A stretch of DNA of 64,000 nt from the NCBI GenBank assembly GCA_910585435.1, contig CAJUEJ010000003.1, positions 124,001 through 188,000 of the forward strand. Reading direction: 5' to 3'. This DNA comes from an uncultured Hungatella sp. GTDB taxonomy: Bacteria > Bacillota > Clostridia > Lachnospirales > Lachnospiraceae. Position numbers and translations under genes: made by a program. Below the pieces are notes generated by a model that saw only the letters and a program-made list of their open reading frames with translations, was not told the origin of the DNA and did not search any database. The first letter of the stretch is position 1, and the number at the start of each line of letters is the position of its first letter. Below are positions 54,476 through 61,197 of the stretch, piece by piece.

Positions 54476-54600
54476 AGTCTCCTCCTTTTATTCAACACAT
54501 ACTCTCAGAATCTCTCCTGCATCTGCATTTGTGCCTGAGCTTTTGGCAGACACAACACAGGCGCCAGGAGACTTAAGGCGTGGGTCAGCATCCCCCGGCA

Positions 54601-54658
54601 GCCTGGCAGGCGCCCTGCCCCGCCGCCTGGCAGGCGCCCTGCCCCGCCGCCTGGCAGG
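54601..54658. repeat. G+C-rich 24-bp tandem repeat (2.4 copies)
   Basis: Unit of 24 bases beginning GCCTGGCAGGCGCCCTGCCC, copies at 54601-54624 and 54625-54648 and a partial at 54649-54658, all exact. Each unit has internal dyads (CCTGGCAGG, CAGGCGCCCTG), so minus-strand RNA will fold strongly between the two micro-ORFs. Neither an IS end nor a CRISPR. The 190 bases from 54476 to 54665 hold only this repeat and the ribosome site of the micro-ORF at 54475. Confidence 0.85.
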
Positions 54659-54665
54659 TCTTTAC

Positions 54666-54746
54666 TCAGTCCTCAAAAATGTCTATAACCGTCTCTACCG
54701 CCCGTGCAATCTTCTTAACCAGTTTAAAAATATCACTCCACTCCAT
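54666..54746 (-). CDS. Micro-ORF, 26-residue amphipathic peptide
   Basis: ATG at 54746, TGA at 54666; AGGAAAGGA lies about 10 bases upstream, 19 bases past the hicB-like stop. The peptide begins MEWSDIFKLVKKIARAVE and ends TVIDIFED. Hydrophobic residues (Trp, Ile, Phe, Leu, Val) alternate every three to four with Lys, Arg, Glu and Asp, a classic amphipathic helix like staphylococcal phenol-soluble modulins. It could be a membrane-active toxin, a signal peptide for the kinase-like protein, or a cofactor of it. Coding nature is inferred. Confidence 0.55.
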   Translation of the reverse strand: MEWSDIFKLVKKIARAVETVIDIFED

Positions 54747-54765
54747 AGTCTACCATCCTTTCCTG

Positions 54766-55167
54766 TCAGGAATCCATTCCCAACTCGCATTTAAGACCCT
54801 TTACCAGAACCGCTGAAAAGTTTACATTCTTCTCTTTCGCCATCTCATCCAGCCACTTGGGAATTGTCAATGTCTTTTTCACATAGATCGTCTTCTGAAT
54901 CTGCCGGAAATAAGGCATCCACAGATGTACGTAGATCAGCTTCTCGCCTTCCTCTGTCACTATCTGTCCCGGTTCCGAGGGACTGGGATTTTCTATCCCC
55001 CGATCCTCATTGCTGCTGATACAAAGTGCCAGCAGTTCCCGGGCAGCCCAAACCGCTTCCTCCTGGGATTCTCCTTCTGTCATCTGCCCCGGAAAATCAG
55101 GAAATGTTACCAGACAGACATCCGGCATTTTCTTTAGTTTAATAGGATACGTATAGTTTTCTTTCAT
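54766..55167 (-). CDS. HicB-family antitoxin-like protein
   Basis: 133 residues. The N-terminal degraded RNase-H-like HicB fold (VCLVTFPDFPGQMTEGESQEEAV, then ARELLALCI) is clear; the C-terminus is a ribbon-helix-helix (IYVKKTLTIPKWLDEMAKEKN, VNFSAVLVKGLK) that binds DNA. Classical HicB blocks the HicA mRNA interferase and represses their common operon. No hicA precedes it; a HicA-like gene lies divergently at 55455. It is the first gene of the peptide/kinase/HEPN operon, with a perfect promoter upstream, so it may be the operon's repressor. Confidence 0.82.
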   Translation of the reverse strand: MKENYTYPIKLKKMPDVCLVTFPDFPGQMTEGESQEEAVWAARELLALCISSNEDRGIENPSPSEPGQIVTEEGEKLIYVHLWMPYFRQIQKTIYVKKTLTIPKWLDEMAKEKNVNFSAVLVKGLKCELGMDS

Positions 55168-55265
55168 AGCTGCCCTTTCTTGTTTTCACTTCTTTTGTAC
55201 ATGCTTTGCAAATTACACAGGGCAGATACTCTTGCCCCGCAGTTTATATCTCTTTCATGCCCCTT

Positions 55266-55294
55266 ATTATAATACGTATTTAAACACGTGTCAA
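55266..55294 (-). promoter_or_regulatory. Consensus sigma-A promoter of the HicB-HEPN operon
   Basis: Minus strand TTGACA (55294-55289), 17-base spacer, TATAAT (55271-55266): both boxes match the consensus exactly. The palindromes AATACGTATT (55271-55280) and ACACGTGT (within 55284-55291) lie in and beside the spacer, good places for a ribbon-helix-helix repressor such as HicB. Confidence 0.8.
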
Positions 55295-55344
55295 TAGTTT
55301 TTGTTCCTATTTTATTTTTTTCTCCGGCTTTTTCTCCATACCTA

Positions 55345-55373
55345 TTGACTCTCTTCCCCGGCTGCCTTATACT
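55345..55373 (+). promoter_or_regulatory. Promoter of the HicA-like gene
   Basis: TTGACT (55345-55350), 17-base spacer, TATACT (55368-55373), divergent from the HicB promoter 50 bases away. Confidence 0.7.
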
Positions 55374-55454
55374 TGAAAAAATCAGCATTGCATCCTTTGA
55401 GGAAGCAGATAGTGCATATGCAACTGTCAACCTGTTTCTGAAAGGAGAATGCAT

Positions 55455-55655
55455 ATGAATACTGATTTTAAAGAGATCGAGAAAAAATTGATTGCCGGTG
55501 GATGGAAACCGGAGCGCACCTGCGGTTCCCAATGCTTGTATTTTAAATCCGACGGTTCTTCTTTCGTTGGGATCCCCTGCCGCAGAGGCAGGAGCTTGTC
55601 CATCTGTATCATCGAAAATCTCGAACAAGTCACAGGGCTGTCTCTCAAGAGATAG
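55455..55655 (+). CDS. HicA-like small protein lacking the catalytic His
   Basis: 66 residues from the ATG at 55455 (AAAGGAG 7 bases upstream). The dsRBD-like HicA pattern is visible: IEKKLIAGGWKPERTCGS then YFKSDGSSFVGIPCRRGRSL and a final helix. In HicA toxins the Gly-Ser is followed by the catalytic His (GSHH); here it reads Gly-Ser-Gln-Cys, so RNase activity should be lost. It is transcribed away from hicB, not in one operon with it. It may act as a decoy for HicB or be a toxin remnant. A terminator overlaps its end. Confidence 0.65.
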   Translation: MNTDFKEIEKKLIAGGWKPERTCGSQCLYFKSDGSSFVGIPCRRGRSLSICIIENLEQVTGLSLKR

Positions 55656-55662
55656 CCCTGTG
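55631..55662 (+). terminator. Terminator of the HicA-like gene
   Basis: CACAGGGCTGTCTCT pairs with AGAGATAGCCCTGTG (15 base pairs with one G-U, 2-base loop); the stem overlaps the last codons. The AT-rich run TATTTTTTTC begins 18 bases later. Confidence 0.7.
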
Positions 55663-55700
55663 ACTTTGTCACTGAACAAATATTTTTTTCTTTGTATAGT
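55660..55700 (+). promoter_or_regulatory. Ferredoxin operon promoter with Crp/Fnr-like site
   Basis: GTGAC-TTT-GTCAC (55660-55672) is a perfect dyad; TATAGT (55695-55700) fits a -10 box with no good -35. If the start is near 55707, the dyad is centred close to -41, the place of a class II Crp/Fnr activator. A Crp/Fnr-type regulator gene lies 1.3 kb away. Confidence 0.45.
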
Positions 55701-55736
55701 AGGGTATATCAGAGATAAACAAAAAGGAGAGCTGTC

Positions 55737-55931
55737 ATGGTCAAACGAAAAGCTGTCGTCAATATCCGGGAATGCGTGGCCTGCGGATGCTGTATGAAAG
55801 TCTGTCCCCGAAGCGCGATTGATATCCCCAAGGGTATTTATGCCCAGATCAACCGGGAGCTGTGTGTCGGATGCGGGAAATGCGTGAAGGAATGTCCTGC
55901 AAGTGTTATTAAGCTGGAGGTGACAGAATGA
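55737..55931 (+). CDS. 2[4Fe-4S] ferredoxin-like protein
   Basis: 64 residues with two full cluster motifs, CVACGCCMKVCP and CVGCGKCVKECP, eight cysteines in the clostridial ferredoxin order. Electron carrier, cytoplasmic. AAGGAG lies 7 bases before the ATG. The stop overlaps the NapH-like gene start in ATGA, so the two proteins are probably made together and electrons may flow between them. Confidence 0.93.
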   Translation: MVKRKAVVNIRECVACGCCMKVCPRSAIDIPKGIYAQINRELCVGCGKCVKECPASVIKLEVTE

Positions 55932-56533
55932 AACAGAAAAAGAAATGGTATGATTATCTGTGGATCGTCTCACTGACCTATCTGATCCTGGGATTCTTCA
56001 ATATCCTTTTTGCCTGGCTGGGGCTCCTCTGCTTTTTCATCCCTTTGATCATATCCATCACAAAAGGGACAAAAGCTTACTGTAACAGGTACTGCGGCAG
56101 AGGGCAGCTGTTCTCTCTCATAGGAGGCAGATTCGGCCTGTCGCGCAGAAAAGACGTTCCCGGCTGGATGAAGTCAGGTTATTTCCGATATGGATTTCTG
56201 ATTTTCTTCTTTATCATGTTCTTTCAGATGCTGTGGAACACGTATCTGGTTTTTGCCGGGGCAAGGGATCTTCGTATGGCTGTAACCCTTTTGTGGACCT
56301 TTAAGCTTCCCTGGCACTGGGCTTATCACGGCACCCTTTTTTCTGACGGCGCCGCCCAGTTCGCCTTCGGCTTTTACAGTGTCATGCTTACCTCCACCGT
56401 GCTGGGCCTCATAACCATGGTTCTGTTTAAGCCCCGTTCCTGGTGTGTGTATTGTCCCATGGGAACTATGACACAGCTTATATGCAAAGCAAAGCATGGA
56501 ACTTCTCACTCGGACCTTGGAGAGGGTCTGTAA
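55928..56533 (+). CDS. NapH/NosR-like polytopic Fe-S membrane protein
   Basis: 201 residues with about four spans. Two Cys pairs lie at membrane edges: YCNRYCGRGQ near residue 52 and WCVYCPMGTMTQ near 174, the CxxCP arrangement of NapH/NosR/RdxA-type membrane electron carriers. It lacks the C-terminal ferredoxin domain of NapH, which the neighbouring ferredoxin may replace. Probably passes electrons between quinol or ferredoxin and a thiol system (thioredoxin gene next). Confidence 0.8.
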   Translation: MKQKKKWYDYLWIVSLTYLILGFFNILFAWLGLLCFFIPLIISITKGTKAYCNRYCGRGQLFSLIGGRFGLSRRKDVPGWMKSGYFRYGFLIFFFIMFFQMLWNTYLVFAGARDLRMAVTLLWTFKLPWHWAYHGTLFSDGAAQFAFGFYSVMLTSTVLGLITMVLFKPRSWCVYCPMGTMTQLICKAKHGTSHSDLGEGL

Positions 56534-56567
56534 AAACTACTACTATCATATAAGGAAGGTAATTATT

Positions 56568-56876
56568 ATGTCAGTACTTAAAGTAAATAAAAATAACTTC
56601 GATTCCGTTAAAAACAGCGAAAAGCCTGTTCTCCTGGATTTCTATGCTGACTGGTGCGGCCCCTGCCGTATGGTCTCCCCTCTGGTAGATCAGATCGCAG
56701 AGGAAAACCCTCAGTATGTAGTTGGCAAGATCAATGTAGACCAGGAGCCGGAACTGGCCCAGACATTCGGGGTTTTAAGCATCCCCACCCTGGTAGTGCT
56801 AAAGGACGGCAAGGTGGCCAGCCAGGTAACCGGAGCCAGGCCAAAGGCACAGATACTGGCTATGTTAGAAGGCTAG
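56568..56876 (+). CDS. trxA: Thioredoxin
   Basis: 102 residues, the usual length. Redox site YADWCGPCRMV near residue 28; cis-Pro in VLSIPTLVV near 73. Reduces protein disulfides in the cytoplasm. ATG at 56568 follows AAGGAAGG; the in-frame ATG at 56496 lies within the preceding gene. Third gene of the ferredoxin/NapH-like set. Confidence 0.96.
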   Translation: MSVLKVNKNNFDSVKNSEKPVLLDFYADWCGPCRMVSPLVDQIAEENPQYVVGKINVDQEPELAQTFGVLSIPTLVVLKDGKVASQVTGARPKAQILAMLEG

Positions 56877-56917
56877 TACTGATAAAGCCAGATACGGCTT
56901 CGCCAGATAACCGTATG

Positions 56918-57592
56918 TCAGTGTGCTAACTGCCTGAGGCGCTTTTTATCAAGAATCCTTACGCCTCCCCGCAGGACTTCCACAATTCCCTCGCTGGCAA
57001 AATACTTTAACATTCTTGACACCACCTCACGGGCAGATCCCATATAACGGGCGATCTGCTCGTGGGTGTAGGTTATGGTGTCAGTCCCGGTTCTTGCCGC
57101 CTCATCTGAAAGAAAGATGGCAAGCCGCCTGTCCATACTCATGAAAAGAATCTGCTGCATGACCCACATCACATCTGAAAACCGGCTGACAGCCGTCTCA
57201 AGGGCAAAGATCTTGATGGCCGGATTCCGCTCTGAAACCGCAGCAAAGGCAGGGCCGCTGATGACATAACAGGCACTGTCCTCCTCAGCATCGATAAACA
57301 CGTCAAAGGTGATGGCAGACAATACACAGGAGGCAGACAGCATACACATGTCCCCCTTGTGCAGCCGGTAAAGGGTGATGTCCTTCCCCTCGTCAGACAT
57401 GATCGAAAGTCTGAGGCTTCCCGACCGGACAAGAATCACCCCGGAGCACTCATTGCCATCGTGTATGTTCTTTCCTTTCGGATACACGACAGAACGGGAA
57501 TTCCGGCAGATATATGCTCTGTCCCCATCCGCTATCTCTCTCCAGAACGGAAATATTTCTTCATAAAGCTGTTCAAACGCAGTCTGTGACAT
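56918..57592 (-). CDS. Crp/Fnr-family transcriptional regulator
   Basis: 224 residues: cyclic-nucleotide-binding-like beta roll (1-140; GVILVRSGSLRLSIMSDEGKD, LHKGDMCMLSASCVLSA) and a C-terminal winged helix (THEQIARYMGSAREVVSRML, LKYFASEGIVEVLRGG). Several Cys (CSG, CMLSASC, SACYV) could sense redox state. ATG at 57592 has AAAGGA 10 bases upstream; an upstream frame extension overlaps the MerR gene. It follows the MerR gene by 16 bases and probably controls the convergent redox genes. Confidence 0.9.
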   Translation of the reverse strand: MSQTAFEQLYEEIFPFWREIADGDRAYICRNSRSVVYPKGKNIHDGNECSGVILVRSGSLRLSIMSDEGKDITLYRLHKGDMCMLSASCVLSAITFDVFIDAEEDSACYVISGPAFAAVSERNPAIKIFALETAVSRFSDVMWVMQQILFMSMDRRLAIFLSDEAARTGTDTITYTHEQIARYMGSAREVVSRMLKYFASEGIVEVLRGGVRILDKKRLRQLAH

Positions 57593-57608
57593 TGTCCCAC
57601 ATCCTTTC

Positions 57609-58508
57609 TCACCATTTGCCCTTCCTGACAAAATCCTCTGGCCGATTCTCCTGTTCCCCTTTACATATTCCATTCCGGATCCTTCTGACCGGAACCTGGA
57701 TCTTATAGATCAGCTGCCTGGAATCCCGCAGCGGAAACTGTGTAAGCACCTCGCAGATATAATCTCCGCAGGGCGCCATCCCATTCTGTTCCATCTCCTC
57801 ATACAGTTTCCTGGCATATCCTATTTCCAGGGAAGTATTGTCCGACACCACAGACATATACATATTGGGGGGAAGTGTGCGGATGCTGTCTGTATGGGGA
57901 TACAGTTCATCCACAAAGATGAAAGCAGCCTGAGCCTTGTAGGTTCCTTTGATAAAATGTTCCCGCTCCATCATGGTTCCCACATTCACAAAATAAGACG
58001 GCGGCAGATGGTTCTCATGAAGATAGTTCTGCATATGGCGCAGCATATTCTCGTATCCGGTATATCCCTGGGCAAAGAAATCAAACTCCGTATGCTGCAC
58101 ATCGATCTTCCTCTCAGGAATATACTCAAAAAACACCTGTCCAAAGGGAGGCAGGGACTGAAGCACCTGCAGATTCCTTTGAATACGATTTAAATTGCTG
58201 CGGCTCATGGACAGACTGTAGATCTCATCTGCCAGTCTGCCTGCCTGCTCTTCCAGCGCCTGCAAAAGCAGTTCCTCTGAGGAAAGCTCAAAAATTTCCC
58301 GGATCTTTTCCAGGGACAGGCGGCAGCTTTTCAGCGCATGGATCAGATCCAGCTTCGCACACTGATCCAGGGTATAGTACCGGTATCCTGTTTCCGGATC
58401 CAGATATTTAGGCTCCAGAAGTTTATTCTTATCATAAAGTCTGAGGGTCTGCGTACTGATATGGTTTAAGTCCGCCATCTCCCCGATCCTGAAAAGTTTC
58501 TGATCCAT
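57609..58508 (-). CDS. MerR-family regulator with effector-binding domain
   Basis: 299 residues: N-terminal MerR winged helix (FRIGEMADLNHISTQTLRLY, then YRYYTLDQCAKLDLI), a long coiled coil (80-120) and a GyrI-like C-terminal ligand domain (140-275, QAAFIFVDELYPHTD, PCGDYICEVLTQF) as in BmrR. ATG at 58508 has AAGGGA upstream; a GTG five codons earlier is possible. It probably activates the divergent amine-dehydrogenase-like gene through the 19-base-spacer promoter at 58690-58720. Confidence 0.9.
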   Translation of the reverse strand: MDQKLFRIGEMADLNHISTQTLRLYDKNKLLEPKYLDPETGYRYYTLDQCAKLDLIHALKSCRLSLEKIREIFELSSEELLLQALEEQAGRLADEIYSLSMSRSNLNRIQRNLQVLQSLPPFGQVFFEYIPERKIDVQHTEFDFFAQGYTGYENMLRHMQNYLHENHLPPSYFVNVGTMMEREHFIKGTYKAQAAFIFVDELYPHTDSIRTLPPNMYMSVVSDNTSLEIGYARKLYEEMEQNGMAPCGDYICEVLTQFPLRDSRQLIYKIQVPVRRIRNGICKGEQENRPEDFVRKGKW

Positions 58509-58689
58509 CCCTGTTCCCTTCACATCCTGATTTATCTGAAACCAGTATACCGCCTTCTCATGAATTTTTCAACTTAAATCCGCCTGGTTCTGTGACCGCA
58601 TTCTATCTGGCAGTTCAGATACTCCCGGAGCTGCCCTTTAAGCTGCTGTCTCCCCTTAAAAGCACTGGAAAAAAATTACTGCCGGCGCA

Positions 58690-58720
58690 TTGACTTTATA
58701 CCTGCTATAAGGTGTAAACT
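58690..58720 (+). promoter_or_regulatory. MerR-type promoter of the 58776 gene
   Basis: TTGACT (58690-58695), a long 19-base spacer and TAAACT (58715-58720). The dyad ACCT-GCTATA-AGGT (58700-58713) is centred in the spacer, the hallmark of MerR-activated promoters. The rest of 58509-58775 shows no gene. Confidence 0.8.
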
Positions 58721-58775
58721 AATACTATCTTATGACACCAACACAATTTTCAAATTTAAAGGAGGGGGTTTTCTT

Positions 58776-59864
58776 ATGGAAAGAAAGATTACGTTTGCGC
58801 AGTATGGATGCGGCAAGATGGGCAAGTATTTAATCCGCTATGGGATTGAAAAGGGTGCGGCCCTGGTAGCTGCCTTTGACGTGAATCCTGATGTGCTTGG
58901 AAAGGATGCGGCAGAAATCGTCGGCGACGGCTACCCGTCCACCGGCATCACCGTTTCCCCGGCAGATGAGGCGGATCAGATTCTGGGGACCTTGAAACCG
59001 GATGTGTGCATCATCGCCACCAGAAGTACGGTTGCAGAGCTGGAGGACATTTTTACCATCTGTGCCAGACATGGAATCAATGCCATCACCACCTGTGAGG
59101 AGGCCCTGTACCCATGGAATTCTTCCCCTGCCCTGACGCATAAGCTGGATGCCCTTGCCAAGGAGGGCGGCTGCACCCTGACCGGTGTGGGGTACTGCGA
59201 TCTTGTGTGGGGCACCATGGTAACCAACCTGGCCGGCTCTTCCTTCAAGATCACGAAAATTCTGGGCAGCAGCTGGTACAATGTGGAGGACTACGGCATC
59301 GCACTGGCAGAAGGCCATGGCGCCGGCTTTACACCGGAGCGTTTTGAGCAGGAGATTGCCAACATCAACAATATGCCTTCCGACGAGTTGAAGGAAATGA
59401 TCGAAAGCGGCCGGTATGTTCCATCCTATATGTGGAACCAGAATGGGTGGCTTTGCAGCAAGATGAATCTCCATGTTGTCTCCCAGACACAGAAGTGCTA
59501 TCCTACCACCCATTCCGAAGACCTGTTCTCCACAACCCTGGGGGCAACCATCAAGGCCGGCAATCCTACAGGCATGCGCGCAGTGGTTACTACGGAGACA
59601 GAGGAAGGAATCACCCTGGTGACTGAATGCGTTGGCAAGGTATTTGCACCGGATGAGTTTGACCGGAATGACTGGACCTTTGTGGGCGAACCGGAAACCA
59701 CAGTTTCTGTCAACCGCCCTGCCACAGTAGAGATGACCTGCGCCACCATTGTCAATCGTATCCCTCAGCTCATCGACGCACCTGCCGGATATGTGACTAC
59801 TGACCAGTATCCTTACAATGAGTACTGCGTCCACGACCTGAATACGTATGTAAAGACCAAATAA
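58776..59864 (+). CDS. Dihydrodipicolinate-reductase-like NAD(P) amine dehydrogenase
   Basis: 362 residues. Rossmann motif QYGCGKMGKYLIRYGIEKG at the N-terminus, AAFDVNPDVLGKDAAEI after it, and a second dipicolinate-reductase-like domain (CIIATRSTVAELEDI, CTLTGVGYCDLVWG). The closest remembered family is 2,4-diaminopentanoate dehydrogenase of ornithine fermentation and related amine dehydrogenases; the substrate here is not proven. AAAGGAGGGGG lies 8 bases before the ATG. Its MerR-type promoter implies induction by a ligand, perhaps its substrate. Confidence 0.75.
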   Translation: MERKITFAQYGCGKMGKYLIRYGIEKGAALVAAFDVNPDVLGKDAAEIVGDGYPSTGITVSPADEADQILGTLKPDVCIIATRSTVAELEDIFTICARHGINAITTCEEALYPWNSSPALTHKLDALAKEGGCTLTGVGYCDLVWGTMVTNLAGSSFKITKILGSSWYNVEDYGIALAEGHGAGFTPERFEQEIANINNMPSDELKEMIESGRYVPSYMWNQNGWLCSKMNLHVVSQTQKCYPTTHSEDLFSTTLGATIKAGNPTGMRAVVTTETEEGITLVTECVGKVFAPDEFDRNDWTFVGEPETTVSVNRPATVEMTCATIVNRIPQLIDAPAGYVTTDQYPYNEYCVHDLNTYVKTK

Positions 59865-59917
59865 TTGATATACGCAGGCAAAATATTAATACCGGATGAA
59901 TTTGACCGGTCTTGCTT

Positions 59918-59959
59918 CTTCCCAGGCCTCAGGTGCAGCGGCGTCTGAGGCCTGGGAAG
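59918..59959 (+). terminator. Terminator between the 59864 and 59967 genes
   Basis: CTTCCCAGGCCTCAG pairs perfectly with CTGAGGCCTGGGAAG (15 base pairs), followed by CTTTTATTT. It serves the plus-strand gene and likely the opposite operon too. Confidence 0.9.
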
Positions 59960-59966
59960 CTTTTAT

Positions 59967-61148
59967 TTACATCCTTATCTCCCCAACAATCCTCTCCACA
60001 GCCTGCCGCACATAAGCCGGATCCGTGGCAAGGTTCATTCGGATAAAGCCCTTATACCTGTCGCCAAACCACTCTCCATAGTCCACAGCCAGACGGCATC
60101 CCTTCTGGACAAAATCCTGCACTTTATCCGGCTCCACATACGTCCTGAGGTCAATCATCGGCAGATACGTCCCTTCCAGGCCGCACACTCTCACTCCGGG
60201 AAGCTTTTCCTCCAATGTTTCCTTCAGGTAATCATAATTATCCCCAATCACATCCAGCACATGCCCAAGCCACTCTCCGCCCTTCTCATACCCGGCCATG
60301 GCAGCCATCATGCCCATAATGCTGATCTCCGTACGGTTCAGCCCGGAAGCAAATCTGTCATATGTCTCCCTCAGCCCCTCATCCGTAATGATGATGTGAG
60401 AATGTATCAAAGTTGCCAGATTAAAGGTCTTAGAAGCCGAATTCAGGGTCACCACAATATCCCTGTACCTTCCCCCGGAAACCACAGCCGCCGGAACAAA
60501 CCGATTCTCCCCAAACACAATATCCTGATGAATCTCATCGCTTACCACCAGCACACCGTGCCTTTTGCAGATAGCAAGAACCTTGTCCAGTTCCTCCTCC
60601 GTCCATACCCTTCCCGCCGGATTATGGGGAGAACACATAAGAAACAGCTTCACCTTATGTTCCACAACTGCCCGCTCAATCGCCTCATAATCCATGGTAA
60701 AATATCCGTCGCTGTAATTCAGATCCACCTTCACCAATTTTCGGTCATTATTGGTCACCACGTTATGAAAGGGATAATACACTGGCGTCAGAATCATACA
60801 GGAGTCCCCAGGCTGGGTAAATGCATGAATCATCCAGGAAATCCCCGTCACACATCCTGTAGAAAACCTTACCCATTCCCTTTTTACAGGAAACCCATAC
60901 CGCCTCTCCATCCACTCAGAAAAAACCTCATAATACCGGTCTGGCACAACGCTGTACCCAAACACGCCATGACGAACCCTTTCCTCCAGCGCCTCCCTGA
61001 TGGCATCACACGTCCGAAACTCCATGTCTGCCACCCACATAGGAAGAAGCCCTGTCTCCCCGAACTTCTCCATAAGCCCGTCCCATTTAGAACAGTCCGT
61101 TCCATGGCGGTCAACCAGATACCTTTGCAAAAACTCCTGTTTATTCAT
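59967..61148 (-). CDS. MalY/PatB-type PLP beta-C-S lyase / aminotransferase
   Basis: 393 residues. PLP Lys in TLNSASKTFNLA near residue 235, nucleotide of the fold in CSPHNPAGRVWTEEE and VVSDEIHQDIVF, substrate Arg in RMNLATDP. MalY/PatB enzymes break cystathionine or other Cys conjugates into thiol, pyruvate and ammonia. AAGGAGGGG lies 6 bases before the ATG at 61148. Last gene of an operon with a transporter and an amidohydrolase (both broken) and RidA, which clears the reactive enamines that such lyases make. This links the genes well. Confidence 0.9.
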   Translation of the reverse strand: MNKQEFLQRYLVDRHGTDCSKWDGLMEKFGETGLLPMWVADMEFRTCDAIREALEERVRHGVFGYSVVPDRYYEVFSEWMERRYGFPVKREWVRFSTGCVTGISWMIHAFTQPGDSCMILTPVYYPFHNVVTNNDRKLVKVDLNYSDGYFTMDYEAIERAVVEHKVKLFLMCSPHNPAGRVWTEEELDKVLAICKRHGVLVVSDEIHQDIVFGENRFVPAAVVSGGRYRDIVVTLNSASKTFNLATLIHSHIIITDEGLRETYDRFASGLNRTEISIMGMMAAMAGYEKGGEWLGHVLDVIGDNYDYLKETLEEKLPGVRVCGLEGTYLPMIDLRTYVEPDKVQDFVQKGCRLAVDYGEWFGDRYKGFIRMNLATDPAYVRQAVERIVGEIRM

Positions 61149-61197
61149 TTCGCCCCTCCTTATCAAATTTTCTCTTCTCATTCAGATTCAGCCAGCC

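Noticed and set aside
54601..54658. CRISPR-like repeat
   Set aside because: The copies are directly adjacent, without spacers, and no cas gene is present.
55164..55973. 269-codon minus-strand frame over the HicA-like and ferredoxin genes
   Set aside because: It runs antisense to two well-supported genes and a terminator, and its sequence shows no family pattern.
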